DNA of 64,000 nt from a gamma proteobacterium L18 (GTDB taxonomy: Bacteria > Pseudomonadota > Gammaproteobacteria > Pseudomonadales > Pseudomonadaceae). Each line of letters opens with the position of its first letter. The stretch's first letter is position 1. The translations under genes were made by a program, and so were the position numbers. This document shows, piece after piece, positions 1 to 8,839 of the stretch. The stretch is from positions 207,177 to 271,176 of the forward strand of contig KI547173.1 of NCBI GenBank assembly GCA_000497835.1, written 5' to 3'. The notes beneath the pieces were generated by a model that saw nothing but the letters and a program-made list of their open reading frames with translations, did no database searches and was not told where the DNA came from.

Positions 1-1
1 A

Positions 2-166
2 CTGCTGGGCCTGATGCACTACATGCCCGCCTGGTCGGACGGCCAGATGCTGGCGCGCTTCCTGCGCCTGGGCGCTTTGGTATTGACAGGCGTGGTAGTG
101 TATTTCGGCGTGTTGTTCGCCTTCGGTTTCCGACTGCGCGACTTTGCCCGGCGCGGGCTGGCGTAA
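2..166 (+). CDS. murJ: MurJ lipid II flippase, C-terminal end (partial)
   Basis: Open from the window edge to a TAA, giving the last 54 residues of a membrane protein. A hydrophobic segment (LGALVLTGVVVYFGVLFAFGF) is followed by a basic tail (RLRDFARRGLA), which matches the end of Pseudomonas MurJ/MviN, the inner-membrane flippase that exports lipid II for peptidoglycan synthesis. The position directly upstream of ribF-ileS agrees with the conserved Pseudomonas order. Only the tail is visible, so the call leans on context. Confidence 0.75.
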   Translation: MLGLMHYMPAWSDGQMLARFLRLGALVLTGVVVYFGVLFAFGFRLRDFARRGLA

Positions 167-273
167 GGCCAGGCGTCGGTTTTCCGGTTATGTGACCCGC
201 CCGTGGCGGTGGCGCCTGTCGCCAGCGCCCGTGTGTGGTTATAATCGGCCACTTTATGAGCAAGAAGCGCGTT

Positions 274-1227
274 ATGCAGCTGGTTCGAGGCCTCCACAAC
301 CTGCGGCCCCAACATCGGGGCTGTGTCGCCACTATTGGCAACTTTGACGGTGTTCACCGTGGCCACCAGGCTATCCTGGCGCGGCTGCGCGAGCGTGCCC
401 GGGAGCTGGGCGTGCCCAGCTGCGTGGTGATTTTCGAGCCCCAGCCGCGCGAATACTTCGCCCCCGAGACCGCCCCGGCGCGCCTGGCGCGCCTGCGCGA
501 CAAGCTGGCGCTGCTGGCCGAGGAGGGCGTGGACCGCGTGCTGTGCCTGGCCTTCAATCAGCGCCTGTGCAAGCTCAGCGCCGCCGAGTTCGTCGACACC
601 ATATTGGTCGATGGTCTGGGTGTGCAGCACCTGGAAGTGGGTGATGATTTCCGCTTCGGTTGCGACCGCTTGGGCGACTTCGACTTCCTGATGCAGGCGG
701 GCGTGGTTCAGGGCTTCACCGTTGAAGCGGCGCAAACCGTGGAGCTTGATGGCGTGCGCGTCAGCAGCACGCAGGTGCGCAAGGCGCTGGCCGCCGCCGA
801 TTTTCCCCTGGCCGAGCAACTGCTCGGCCGCCCGTACCGCATTGCCGGGCGGGTGCTGCACGGCCAGAAGCTGGCCCGTCAACTGGGCTGGCCAACGGCC
901 AATGTGCAGCTCAAACGCCGTCGCGTGCCGTTTACCGGGGTGTACCAGGTAAGCGCCGAAATCGATGGCAAGCTATGGCCGGGAGTCGCCAACATAGGCG
1001 TGCGGCCAACCGTTGCAGGTGATGGCAGTGCCCACCTGGAAGTACATTTGCTGGACTTTGCCGGTGACCTCTATGGCCGGCGTTTGACGGTGGTGTTCCA
1101 CCACAAGCTGCGTGATGAGCAGCGTTTCGCCTCCCTTGAGGCGCTGAAGTCGGCGATCGATGCGGATGTCGCCGCCGCCCGAGCCTATGCCCTTGAGCAT
1201 CGGCCAACTGCTAACCCAAGAGCCTGA
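274..1227 (+). CDS. ribF: Bifunctional riboflavin kinase / FAD synthetase
   Basis: 317 residues. Makes FMN from riboflavin and FAD from FMN in the cytosol. The N-terminal nucleotidyltransferase domain shows GNFDGVHRGHQ, and the C-terminal flavokinase domain shows GRPYRIAGRVLHGQKLARQLGWPTANV and GVANIGVRPTV. I chose the ATG at 274 (MQLVRGLHNLRP), the start typical of the family; in-frame ATGs at 235 and 256 would add a non-conserved leader. It stops 1 nt before the ileS start, so the two are probably co-transcribed. Confidence 0.93.
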   Translation: MQLVRGLHNLRPQHRGCVATIGNFDGVHRGHQAILARLRERARELGVPSCVVIFEPQPREYFAPETAPARLARLRDKLALLAEEGVDRVLCLAFNQRLCKLSAAEFVDTILVDGLGVQHLEVGDDFRFGCDRLGDFDFLMQAGVVQGFTVEAAQTVELDGVRVSSTQVRKALAAADFPLAEQLLGRPYRIAGRVLHGQKLARQLGWPTANVQLKRRRVPFTGVYQVSAEIDGKLWPGVANIGVRPTVAGDGSAHLEVHLLDFAGDLYGRRLTVVFHHKLRDEQRFASLEALKSAIDADVAAARAYALEHRPTANPRA

Positions 1228-1228
1228 A

Positions 1229-4060
1229 ATGACCGACTACAAAGCCACGCTAAACCTTCCGGACACCGCCTTCCCAATGAAGGCCGGCCTGCCCCAGCGC
1301 GAGCCGCAAACTCTGCAGCGCTGGGACAGCATTGGCCTGTACCAGAAGCTGCGTGAAATTGGCAAGGATCGTCCAAAGTTCGTGCTGCACGACGGCCCTC
1401 CGTACGCCAACGGCAGCATTCACATCGGTCATGCGGTCAACAAGATCCTCAAGGACATGATCATCCGTTCCAAGACCCTGGCCGGCTTCGATGCGCCGTA
1501 CGTGCCGGGCTGGGACTGCCATGGCCTGCCGATCGAACACAAGGTGGAAGTCACCCACGGCAAGAACCTGGGCGCCGACAAGACCCGCGAACTGTGCCGC
1601 GCCTACGCCAGCGAGCAGATCGAGGGCCAGAAGGCCGAGTTCATCCGCCTGGGTGTGCTGGGTGACTGGGCCAACCCGTACAAGACCATGAGCTTCCCCA
1701 ACGAGGCCGGCGAGATCCGCGCCCTGGCGGAAATGGTCAAGAACGGCTTCGTGTTCAAGGGCCTCAAGCCCGTGAACTGGTGCTTCGACTGCGGTTCGGC
1801 CCTGGCCGAGGCGGAAGTGGAATACCAGGACAAGAAATCCGACACCATCGACGTGGCCTTCAACGTCGCCGACCAGCAAAGCCTGGCCGACGCCTTCGGC
1901 CTGCCGGGCCTGGAAAAGACCGCTTCCATCGTCATCTGGACCACCACCGCGTGGACCATCCCGGCCAACCAGGCACTCAACGTGCACCCGGACTTCACCT
2001 ACGCGCTGGTGGACGTCGGTGACCGCCTGCTGGTCCTGGCCGAAGAGCTGGTCGAAGCCTGCCTGAGCCGCTACGGCCTGACCGGCACCACCATTGCCAC
2101 CGCCAAGGGCTCGGCCCTGGAAAACATCCACTTCCAGCACCCGTTCTACCACCGCACCTCGCCGGTCTACCTGGCCGAGTACGTGGAGCTGGGCGCCGGC
2201 ACCGGCGTGGTTCACTCCGCGCCTGCCTACGGTGAAGACGACTTCGTGACCTGCAAGAAATACGGCATGGTCAACGACGACATCCTCAACCCGGTGCAAA
2301 GCAATGGCGTGTACGTGGATTCGCTGGAGTTCTTCGGTGGCCAGTTCATCTGGAAGGCCAACCCGAACATCATCGCCAAGCTGGCCGAAGTCGGCGCGCT
2401 GATGAACACCGAAACCATCAGCCACAGCTACATGCACTGCTGGCGCCACAAGACCCCGCTGATCTACCGCGCCACCGCGCAGTGGTTCGTGGGCATGGAC
2501 AAGCAGCCGACCGAAGGCGCCACCCTGCGCAACCGCGCGGTGAAAGCCATCGAAGAGACCAAGTTCGTCCCGGCCTGGGGCCAGGCGCGCCTGCACTCCA
2601 TGATCGCCAACCGCCCGGACTGGTGCATCTCGCGTCAGCGCAACTGGGGCGTGCCGATCCCGTTCTTCCTGAACAAGGAAAGCGGCGAGTTGCACCCACG
2701 CACCGTCGAGCTGATGGAAGAAGTGGCCAAACGCGTTGAAGTCGAGGGCATCGAAGCCTGGTTCAAGCTGGACGCCACCGAGCTGCTGGGCGCCGAAGCG
2801 GCCCAGTACGACAAGATCAGCGACACCCTGGACGTGTGGTTCGACTCCGGCACCACCCACTGGCACGTGCTGCGTGGCTCGCACCCGATGGGCCACGAGA
2901 CCGGCCCGCGTGCCGACCTGTACCTGGAAGGCAGCGACCAGCACCGCGGCTGGTTCCATTCGTCCCTGTTGACTGGCTGCGCCATCGACAACCACGCGCC
3001 GTACCGTGAGCTGCTGACCCACGGTTTCACCGTGGACGAGAACGGCCGCAAGATGTCCAAGTCGCTGGGCAACGTCATCGCCCCGCAGAAGGTCAACGAC
3101 ACCCTGGGCGCTGACATCATGCGCCTGTGGGTATCGGCCACCGACTACTCGGGCGAAATGGCCGTGTCGGACACCATCCTGCAGCGCAGCGCCGACGCCT
3201 ACCGCCGTATCCGCAATACCGCGCGCTTCCTGCTGTCGAACCTGTCGGGCTTCAACCCGGCCACCGACCTGCTGCCGGCCGAGGAAATGATCGCCCTGGA
3301 CCGCTGGGCCGTCGACCGCGCCCTGCTGCTGCAGCGCGAGCTGGAAGAGCACTACGGCGAATACCGCTTCTGGAACGTGTACTCCAAGATCCACAACTTC
3401 TGCGTGCAGGAGCTGGGTGGTTTCTACCTGGACATCATCAAGGACCGCCAGTACACCACCGGCGCCAACAGCACCGCACGCCGTTCGTGCCAGACCGCGC
3501 TGTTCCACATCTCCGAAGCGCTGGTGCGCTGGATCGCACCGATCCTGGCGTTCACCGCCGACGAGCTGTGGCAGTACCTGCCGGGCGAGCGCAACGAGTC
3601 GGTGATGCTCAACACCTGGTACCAGGGCCTGACCGAACTGCCGGAAGGCTTCGAACTGGGTCGCGAATACTGGGAAGGCGTGATGGCGGTGAAGACCGCG
3701 GTCAACAAGGAACTGGAGAACCAGCGCGCGGCGAAAGCCATCGGTGGCAACCTGCAGGCCGAAGTCACCCTGTACGCCGACGAAGCCGTCAGCGGCGACC
3801 TGGCCAAGCTGGGCAACGAACTGCGCTTCGTGCTGATCACCTCCAAGGCCACCGTGGCACCGTTCGTCGATGCCCCGGCCGATGCCGTGGTCACCGAAGT
3901 AGCGGGCTTGAAACTGAAAGTGGTCAAGTCCGGCTACACCAAGTGCGCCCGTTGCTGGCACTTCCGCGATGACATCGGCGTAAACGCCGAGCATCCGGAA
4001 ATCTGCGGCCGTTGCGTGGACAACATCAGCGGTGCAGGCGAGGTGCGTCACTATGCCTAA
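1229..4060 (+). CDS. ileS: Isoleucyl-tRNA synthetase
   Basis: 943 residues, the usual length for the gamma-proteobacterial enzyme. Class I synthetase charging tRNA-Ile. The HIGH motif is at residues 65-68 and KMSKS at 608-612. The middle carries the CP1 editing domain (TTTAWTIPANQAL). The C-terminus ends in a zinc-binding region with two Cys pairs (CARCWH and CGRC). The start at 1229 (MTDYKATLNLPDTAF) is preferred to an upstream in-frame ATG at 1160 that would overlap ribF. The last 8 nt overlap lspA, indicating tight co-expression. Confidence 0.97.
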   Translation: MTDYKATLNLPDTAFPMKAGLPQREPQTLQRWDSIGLYQKLREIGKDRPKFVLHDGPPYANGSIHIGHAVNKILKDMIIRSKTLAGFDAPYVPGWDCHGLPIEHKVEVTHGKNLGADKTRELCRAYASEQIEGQKAEFIRLGVLGDWANPYKTMSFPNEAGEIRALAEMVKNGFVFKGLKPVNWCFDCGSALAEAEVEYQDKKSDTIDVAFNVADQQSLADAFGLPGLEKTASIVIWTTTAWTIPANQALNVHPDFTYALVDVGDRLLVLAEELVEACLSRYGLTGTTIATAKGSALENIHFQHPFYHRTSPVYLAEYVELGAGTGVVHSAPAYGEDDFVTCKKYGMVNDDILNPVQSNGVYVDSLEFFGGQFIWKANPNIIAKLAEVGALMNTETISHSYMHCWRHKTPLIYRATAQWFVGMDKQPTEGATLRNRAVKAIEETKFVPAWGQARLHSMIANRPDWCISRQRNWGVPIPFFLNKESGELHPRTVELMEEVAKRVEVEGIEAWFKLDATELLGAEAAQYDKISDTLDVWFDSGTTHWHVLRGSHPMGHETGPRADLYLEGSDQHRGWFHSSLLTGCAIDNHAPYRELLTHGFTVDENGRKMSKSLGNVIAPQKVNDTLGADIMRLWVSATDYSGEMAVSDTILQRSADAYRRIRNTARFLLSNLSGFNPATDLLPAEEMIALDRWAVDRALLLQRELEEHYGEYRFWNVYSKIHNFCVQELGGFYLDIIKDRQYTTGANSTARRSCQTALFHISEALVRWIAPILAFTADELWQYLPGERNESVMLNTWYQGLTELPEGFELGREYWEGVMAVKTAVNKELENQRAAKAIGGNLQAEVTLYADEAVSGDLAKLGNELRFVLITSKATVAPFVDAPADAVVTEVAGLKLKVVKSGYTKCARCWHFRDDIGVNAEHPEICGRCVDNISGAGEVRHYA

Positions 4061-4568
4061 GGCCGATGCCGGGCGCTTCGGGCGCCTGGGTTGGCTCTGG
4101 TTGAGCGTGCTGGTCCTGGTCCTCGACCAGGCCAGCAAGTTCTACTTCCAGAGCAACCTGAGCCTGTACCAGCAGATGGTGGTCATCCCTGACTACTTCA
4201 GCTGGACACTGGCCTACAACACCGGCGCCGCCTTCAGCTTCCTGGCTGACAGCTCGGGCTGGCAGCGCTGGCTGTTCGCGCTGATCGCCGTGGCGGTCAG
4301 CGCCGTGCTGCTGGTGTGGCTCAAGCGCCTGGGCCGCAACGAAAACTGGCTGGCCGTGGCGCTGGTGCTGGTACTGGGCGGCGCACTGGGCAACCTGTAC
4401 GACCGCATCGTGCTGGGCCACGTGATCGACTTCGTGCTGGTGCACTGGCAGAACCGCTGGTACTTCCCGGCGTTCAACCTGGCCGACAGCGCCATTACCG
4501 TGGGCGCCGTGATGCTGGCCCTGGACATGTTCAAGAGCAAGAAAACCGGAGAAGCGGTCAATGACTGA
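4053..4568 (+). CDS. lspA: Lipoprotein signal peptidase II
   Basis: 171 residues, an inner-membrane aspartic protease that removes signal peptides from prolipoproteins after lipid modification. Four hydrophobic segments are visible. The two catalytic-Asp motifs are present: NLYDR in the third quarter and FNLADSAI near the end; NTGAAFS is also conserved. The ATG at 4053 lies inside the end of ileS (8-nt overlap); the longer in-frame start at 4032 is within ileS coding and unlikely. It overlaps fkpB by 8 nt. Confidence 0.95.
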   Translation: MPKADAGRFGRLGWLWLSVLVLVLDQASKFYFQSNLSLYQQMVVIPDYFSWTLAYNTGAAFSFLADSSGWQRWLFALIAVAVSAVLLVWLKRLGRNENWLAVALVLVLGGALGNLYDRIVLGHVIDFVLVHWQNRWYFPAFNLADSAITVGAVMLALDMFKSKKTGEAVND

Positions 4569-4998
4569 GCAGCGTATCGCTCAAAACACCGAAGTCACCC
4601 TGCACTTCGCCTTGCACCTGGAAAACGGTGACACCGTCGACAGCACCTTCGACAAGGCCCCGGCCGTGTTCAAGGTGGGCGACGGCAACCTGTTGCCAGG
4701 CTTCGAGGCCGCGATCTTCGGCTTCAAGGCCGGTGACAAGCGCACCGTGGTGGTCCCGCCGGAGAACGCCTTCGGTCAGCCCAACCCACAGAACGTGCAG
4801 ATCATGCCACGCTCGCAGTTCCAGGACATGGAGCTGTCGGAAGGGCTGCTGGTGATTTTCAACGACGCGGCCAATACTGAGCTGCCGGGTGTGGTGAAGG
4901 CGTTCGACGACGCGCAAGTGACCGTCGACTTCAACCACCCGCTGGCCGGCAAGACCCTGAACTTCGAAGTGGACATCATCGACGTCAAGGCTCTTTGA
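4561..4998 (+). CDS. fkpB: FKBP-type peptidyl-prolyl isomerase (SlpA type)
   Basis: 145 residues with no signal peptide. Short SlpA/FkpB-type FKBP: the FKBP beta strands are split by an IF (insert-in-flap) region, with GNLLPGFEAAIFGFKAGDKRTV followed by PPENAFGQPNP. It catalyses cis-trans prolyl isomerisation and probably acts as a cytosolic folding helper. It starts within the end of lspA and is 33 nt upstream of ispH, the invariant lspA-fkpB-ispH context of gamma-proteobacteria. Confidence 0.92.
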   Translation: MTEQRIAQNTEVTLHFALHLENGDTVDSTFDKAPAVFKVGDGNLLPGFEAAIFGFKAGDKRTVVVPPENAFGQPNPQNVQIMPRSQFQDMELSEGLLVIFNDAANTELPGVVKAFDDAQVTVDFNHPLAGKTLNFEVDIIDVKAL

Positions 4999-5031
4999 GC
5001 TTGACGCCTGCGCGCTGACACGAGGCCTAGC

Positions 5032-5976
5032 ATGCAAATCAAACTCGCCAACCCCCGTGGCTTCTGCGCCGGCGTGGACCGGGCGATCGAAATCGTCAAC
5101 CGCGCCCTGGAAGTCTTCGGCCCGCCGATCTATGTGCGTCACGAAGTGGTGCACAACAAGTTCGTGGTCGAAGACCTGCGCAACCGCGGCGCCATCTTCG
5201 TCGAAGAACTGGACCAGGTGCCGGACGACGTCATCGTCATCTTCAGCGCCCACGGCGTTTCCCAGGCCGTGCGCCAGGAAGCGGCTGGCCGTGGCCTGAA
5301 AGTGTTCGACGCCACCTGCCCACTGGTCACCAAGGTGCACATCGAGGTGGCGCGCTACAGCCGCGACGCCCGCGAATGCATCCTGATCGGCCACGCCGGC
5401 CACCCGGAAGTGGAAGGCACCATGGGTCAGTACGACGCCAGCACCGGTGGTTCGATCTACCTGGTGGAGGACGAGAAGGACGTCGCCAGCCTGGCCGTGC
5501 GCAACCCGGACAACCTGGCCTTCGTGACCCAGACCACGCTGTCGATGGACGACACCAGCCGCGTCATCGACGCCCTGCGCGCTCGCTTCCCCAACATTGG
5601 CGGCCCGCGCAAGGACGACATCTGCTACGCCACGCAAAACCGCCAGGACGCGGTCAAGCAACTGGCCGACGAGTGCGACGTGGTACTGGTAGTGGGCAGC
5701 CCCAACAGCTCCAACTCCAACCGCCTGCGCGAACTGGCCGAGCGCATGGCTACGCCTGCGTACCTGATCGATGGTGCCGAGGACATGCAGCAATCCTGGT
5801 TCGACGGCGTGCAACGCATCGGCATCACCGCCGGCGCGTCGGCCCCCGAAGTGCTGGTGCGCGGCGTGATCGAGCAACTGCGCGCCTGGGGCGCCACGGG
5901 TGCCGAAGAGCTGGACGGGCGGCCGGAGAACATCACGTTCTCGATGCCCAAGGAACTACGCGTCAAGGCGATCTGA
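5032..5976 (+). CDS. ispH: 4-hydroxy-3-methylbut-2-enyl diphosphate reductase (LytB)
   Basis: 314 residues. Final step of the MEP isoprenoid pathway: reduction of HMBPP to IPP and DMAPP with a [4Fe-4S] cluster. Three cluster-ligand cysteines are seen in ANPRGFCAGVDRA (about residue 12), FDATCPLVTKVH (about 96) and DICYATQNRQ (about 197). SPNSSNSNRL, the substrate-binding segment, is also present. Last gene of the operon; its final 21 nt overlap the 3' end of the convergent fimT-like gene. Confidence 0.96.
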   Translation: MQIKLANPRGFCAGVDRAIEIVNRALEVFGPPIYVRHEVVHNKFVVEDLRNRGAIFVEELDQVPDDVIVIFSAHGVSQAVRQEAAGRGLKVFDATCPLVTKVHIEVARYSRDARECILIGHAGHPEVEGTMGQYDASTGGSIYLVEDEKDVASLAVRNPDNLAFVTQTTLSMDDTSRVIDALRARFPNIGGPRKDDICYATQNRQDAVKQLADECDVVLVVGSPNSSNSNRLRELAERMATPAYLIDGAEDMQQSWFDGVQRIGITAGASAPEVLVRGVIEQLRAWGATGAEELDGRPENITFSMPKELRVKAI

Positions 5977-6498
5977 TCGTTGCTGTGAACAAAGGGCCTC
6001 ATGGGCCCTTTCGTTTGCCAGGCGCACGCGCCCGGTCTTGGCCACCACCACCTGGTAATGACTTTCCCCTGTCACCCCGTCGCACACATGCACGGTGCCT
6101 GCCTGAAACGCTCCGCTGTCCTGCAATGCCCAGCCCTGCGGGGTAAAGCGCACCTGCTGGCGCACCGGGCCATTGCCCTTGACCGTCAGCCGCGAATCCC
6201 CCTGATTGACCCGCAACACCGGGTTGTTGGCATCGTCGGCGCCCTTGCCACTGTGGTCGGCGATGATCCGCCAGCCATTGCTCCAGTCACCGTCCAACGC
6301 ATGCAGCAGCACATCGCGGCTGCCCAATACCGCTTCGGTGCGCGCAGCACGCAGGCCGGTCAGCAGTTCATGGGCGGCGATGTGGCGGCGCTGGGCCTGG
6401 ATCATGCTGTGGAAAGTGGGCAGGGCGAGGTGCATGAGCACCGCGGCGATGGTGACTGTCACCATCAGTTGCAAAAGGTTGAAACCCTGTTGATGCAT
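5956..6498 (-). CDS. fimT: FimT-like minor pilin (GspH/FimT family), possible DNA-uptake pilin
   Basis: 180 residues from the ATG at 6498, giving a very short class III leader MHQQG followed by a hydrophobic helix FNLLQLMVTVTIAAVL. The residue at mature position 5 is Gln instead of the usual Glu. The C-terminal part fits the GspH/FimT fold, and KTGRVRLANE (GRVR at about residues 156-159) matches the GRxR motif reported for DNA-binding FimT of competent bacteria. It is divergent from fimU. A longer in-frame start at 6651 would add 51 residues before the leader and is rejected. The DNA-uptake role is inference from the motif. Confidence 0.8.
   Translation of the reverse strand: MHQQGFNLLQLMVTVTIAAVLMHLALPTFHSMIQAQRRHIAAHELLTGLRAARTEAVLGSRDVLLHALDGDWSNGWRIIADHSGKGADDANNPVLRVNQGDSRLTVKGNGPVRQQVRFTPQGWALQDSGAFQAGTVHVCDGVTGESHYQVVVAKTGRVRLANERAHEALCSQQRSDRLDA
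5991..6016 (+). terminator. Intrinsic terminator after ispH
   Basis: Stem AAAGGGCC / GGCCCTTT with a 5-nt loop (TCATG), followed by a short T-rich tail (CGTTT), 15 nt after the ispH stop. It lies inside the 3' coding end of the convergent fimT-like gene, so it may serve both strands. Confidence 0.7.
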
Positions 6499-6641
6499 GC
6501 CGGCGCTCCTTGCGTGGCGAATTGGAAACGAGTTTGTACAGATGGACGCTGATCCCTCTGGAACAACCGTATATCCTGTGCCGTGCTTTGGCGCAGGTAG
6601 GGGTGGTTTATAGTCCGGCGCATTGGGGGAGTGGGGAAAAA

Positions 6642-7106
6642 ATGGATTCAAGACGTAATGGATTCACCATGGTGGAGCTGCTGGTGACGGTAGCGGTGCT
6701 CGCGATCCTGCTGTCCGTCGCCATGCCGTCGTACACGACGCTTATTGCCAAGAACCGTGCGGATACCGAAACCGGCGATTTGTACAGGGCAATTAACTAC
6801 ACGCGCCTTGAGGCCATCAGCCGTGGTTTGAGTGTGCGTATCACACCGGCGACAGCAGGGGCCTGGACGGGCGTGCTCAACGTTACCCTCAGCGCTGCCG
6901 GCACGAGCCTGCGTGTGGTACCGGGCATGTCCAGCACGGCGACGCTGACCTTCGATACTACGCCGACATACATTGAATTCAACAATCTAGGTGGGCTGAC
7001 CAATCCATCTGCGGCGCTAACCCTCACCTACACCCAAGGAACGGTCAGCCGCAATTTGGGGGTTTGTCTAAATGGGCGGGTAGTACTGAGCGGGACATGC
7101 ACATGA
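6642..7106 (+). CDS. fimU: FimU-type minor pilin (GspH/FimT family)
   Basis: 154 residues. Prepilin leader MDSRRNG, cleaved by PilD before FTMVELLVTVAVLAILL, with Glu at mature position 5. GspH-type C-terminal domain ending with Cys residues in VCLNGRVVLSGTCT. The C-terminal GRVV does not match the FimT GRxR motif, so I assign FimU and not FimT. A G-rich stretch (GGGGGAGTGGGG) precedes the start at 6642. First gene of the minor-pilin operon; a weak -35/-10 pair (TTGGCG at 6588, TATAGT at 6609, 15-nt spacer) lies upstream. It overlaps pilV by ATGA. Confidence 0.85.
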   Translation: MDSRRNGFTMVELLVTVAVLAILLSVAMPSYTTLIAKNRADTETGDLYRAINYTRLEAISRGLSVRITPATAGAWTGVLNVTLSAAGTSLRVVPGMSSTATLTFDTTPTYIEFNNLGGLTNPSAALTLTYTQGTVSRNLGVCLNGRVVLSGTCT

Positions 7107-7591
7107 AGCCCAATCCGGCCCAGCGTGGTTTCTCCCTGATCGAGGTGCTCGTGGCGCTGCTGGTCATGGCCATCGGCCTGCTTGGCGCGGCAGCCATTCA
7201 GCTCAATGCATTGAAGTACACGGACAGCTCATCGTTGCGCACCCAGGCCAGCTTCATCGCCTACGATATGCTCGACCGCATTCGCAGCAATAACTCGGTC
7301 AACTACAGCCTGGCGTCCGCAAAAGCTTCCAACGCAAGCAATGACACCAGCACGCCTCGCTCCCTGGATTGGTACGATTTCAAGACCAACATCGCGCAGC
7401 AACTTGGCAGCGATGCCGACGGCAGTATTGTCATCGCCAGCAACGTGATCACCATCACCATCACCTGGAACGATACTCGCGCCGCGACTTCGGTGAACGG
7501 AGTGGGGACAGTCGTTGCGGATCGGGGCAGTTCAAGCCAGACCTTCACGCTCGTGTCCCGGGCCTTTAACGATGGGACGGCGACCCAATGA
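7103..7591 (+). CDS. pilV: Type IV pilus minor pilin PilV
   Basis: 162 residues. Leader ending ...NPAQRG, then FSLIEVLVALLVMAIG with Glu5, typical of PilV/GspI-like minor pilins that help prime pilus assembly. The start could be ATG 7097 or 7103; I prefer 7103 because the GCGGGA upstream then has 7-nt spacing and the codon forms an ATGA overlap with the fimU stop. The downstream pilW also overlaps by ATGA, so translation is likely coupled. Confidence 0.87.
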   Translation: MKPNPAQRGFSLIEVLVALLVMAIGLLGAAAIQLNALKYTDSSSLRTQASFIAYDMLDRIRSNNSVNYSLASAKASNASNDTSTPRSLDWYDFKTNIAQQLGSDADGSIVIASNVITITITWNDTRAATSVNGVGTVVADRGSSSQTFTLVSRAFNDGTATQ

Positions 7592-8310
7592 AAAAAACAT
7601 CACGTGGCTTCGGTTTGATCGAGCTGATGGTGGCCTTGGTGCTGGGCCTGATCATCTTGCTGGGTGTCAGCCAGATATTTCTTTCTGCAAAAAATACGTT
7701 CCTCGCCCAGAACGCTTCGGCCGCCATGCAGGAAGATGCGCGCTACGCCCTGAGTCGCATGTTGCAGGAAATCCGCATGGTCGGCATGTTTGGTTGCGTA
7801 AACACGCTCACCCCCGACGCAACGGCGACGGATTGGACTGCATCAGTGCTGTACCCCATCAATTTCGTCTCCAGCACAAACACCTTGACGCTTCTCACCG
7901 GGGATGTGGGCAGTGGAGGGACAACCCCCACCTGGACTATCCTCACCGATTGCGTCACCAGTCCTTCGACGGTCTATGCAGGAGCCCGGACTGCCGGCAC
8001 CGGCCAGATCGCCTTGCCGATTCGTCGAGTGATATACACCTACAACGCCACCAACAAGCAATTGCTGACCACTACTGGAACGACGCAGTCGGTGTTGTTG
8101 AGCAATGTCTCGGCGATGACCCTGCTGTTCGGGATGGCGGCCGACACCAGCTTGACTACGCCCATCACGTCTTACAACGCTACCCCAGCAGCGACTGCCT
8201 TGGGGCAGGTGCGTAGCGTGCGCATAAGCCTGACGCTGACCGATCCCAATGGTCGGGTCAAGGATCAGACATTCAGCGCCGTGGCGGGCATCCGCAACCG
8301 CCTGCCCTAA
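7588..8310 (+). CDS. pilW: Type IV pilus assembly protein PilW
   Basis: 240 residues. Leader MKKTSRG, then FGLIELMVALVLGLIILLG with Glu5. The PilW family (GspJ-like, larger minor pilin) is shown by ARYALSRMLQEIRMVGMFGC and the C-terminal GQVRSVRISLTL. It is thought to sit in the pilus tip or initiation complex with PilX and PilY1. Overlaps pilV by 4 nt and is followed 10 nt later by pilX. Confidence 0.88.
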   Translation: MKKTSRGFGLIELMVALVLGLIILLGVSQIFLSAKNTFLAQNASAAMQEDARYALSRMLQEIRMVGMFGCVNTLTPDATATDWTASVLYPINFVSSTNTLTLLTGDVGSGGTTPTWTILTDCVTSPSTVYAGARTAGTGQIALPIRRVIYTYNATNKQLLTTTGTTQSVLLSNVSAMTLLFGMAADTSLTTPITSYNATPAATALGQVRSVRISLTLTDPNGRVKDQTFSAVAGIRNRLP

Positions 8311-8320
8311 GGAGAAGCCG

Positions 8321-8839
8321 ATGAACAATGTACGACACATCGGTCGTGCCCCCGGCGTCGCACGGCAGGCCGGCATGGTTCTGATCGTCGCCTTGGTGAT
8401 GCTATTGCTGATTACCATGATCGGCATCTCGTCCATGCAGAACGCGACCTTGCAGGAGAAGATGGCGGGCAGCGTGCAGACTCGCACCACCACTTTCGAA
8501 GCCGCAGAAATGGCCCTGCGCGCTGGTGAGAATGCCGTTTCCGCGAGCACCTACAGCCTGGCTCAATGCTCTGGCACCGCTGCCTGCGCACCACCGCCGG
8601 CTGCGGACTATAACGGCGTTACAGCTGCAGGCAGCTACGGCACTGCAGGTATTACCTGGGTGGCGGTGGGCACAACCGGATTTTACGGTGTGCAATTGAT
8701 AGGCACCACGGCAGACCCCGTCAACTCCAGTGGCACCGGCAGCCCCAGGCTTTACCGCATCACCGGTATCGGCTTCACGGCCGCCACCCCTCTGACCAAC
8801 CCGCGCACCGTGCTGGAGAGCGTTTATGCCAAACAGTAA
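8321..8839 (+). CDS. pilX: Type IV pilus assembly protein PilX
   Basis: 172 residues from ATG 8321 with AAGGAG at 8309-8314. The N-terminal helix GMVLIVALVMLLLITMIGI is preceded by RQA and lacks a Glu at position 5, as seen in PilX/GspK-like tip pseudopilins. It is followed by the conserved MQNATLQEKMAGS and AAEMALRAGE (PilX N-terminal domain). The 3' end overlaps pilY1 by 14 nt. An in-frame start at 8249 inside pilW is rejected. Confidence 0.87.
   Translation: MNNVRHIGRAPGVARQAGMVLIVALVMLLLITMIGISSMQNATLQEKMAGSVQTRTTTFEAAEMALRAGENAVSASTYSLAQCSGTAACAPPPAADYNGVTAAGSYGTAGITWVAVGTTGFYGVQLIGTTADPVNSSGTGSPRLYRITGIGFTAATPLTNPRTVLESVYAKQ

Noticed and set aside
1250..4138. 962-codon open frame on the minus strand opposite ileS
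   Set aside because: Antisense shadow of ileS caused by high third-position GC; no recognisable domain.
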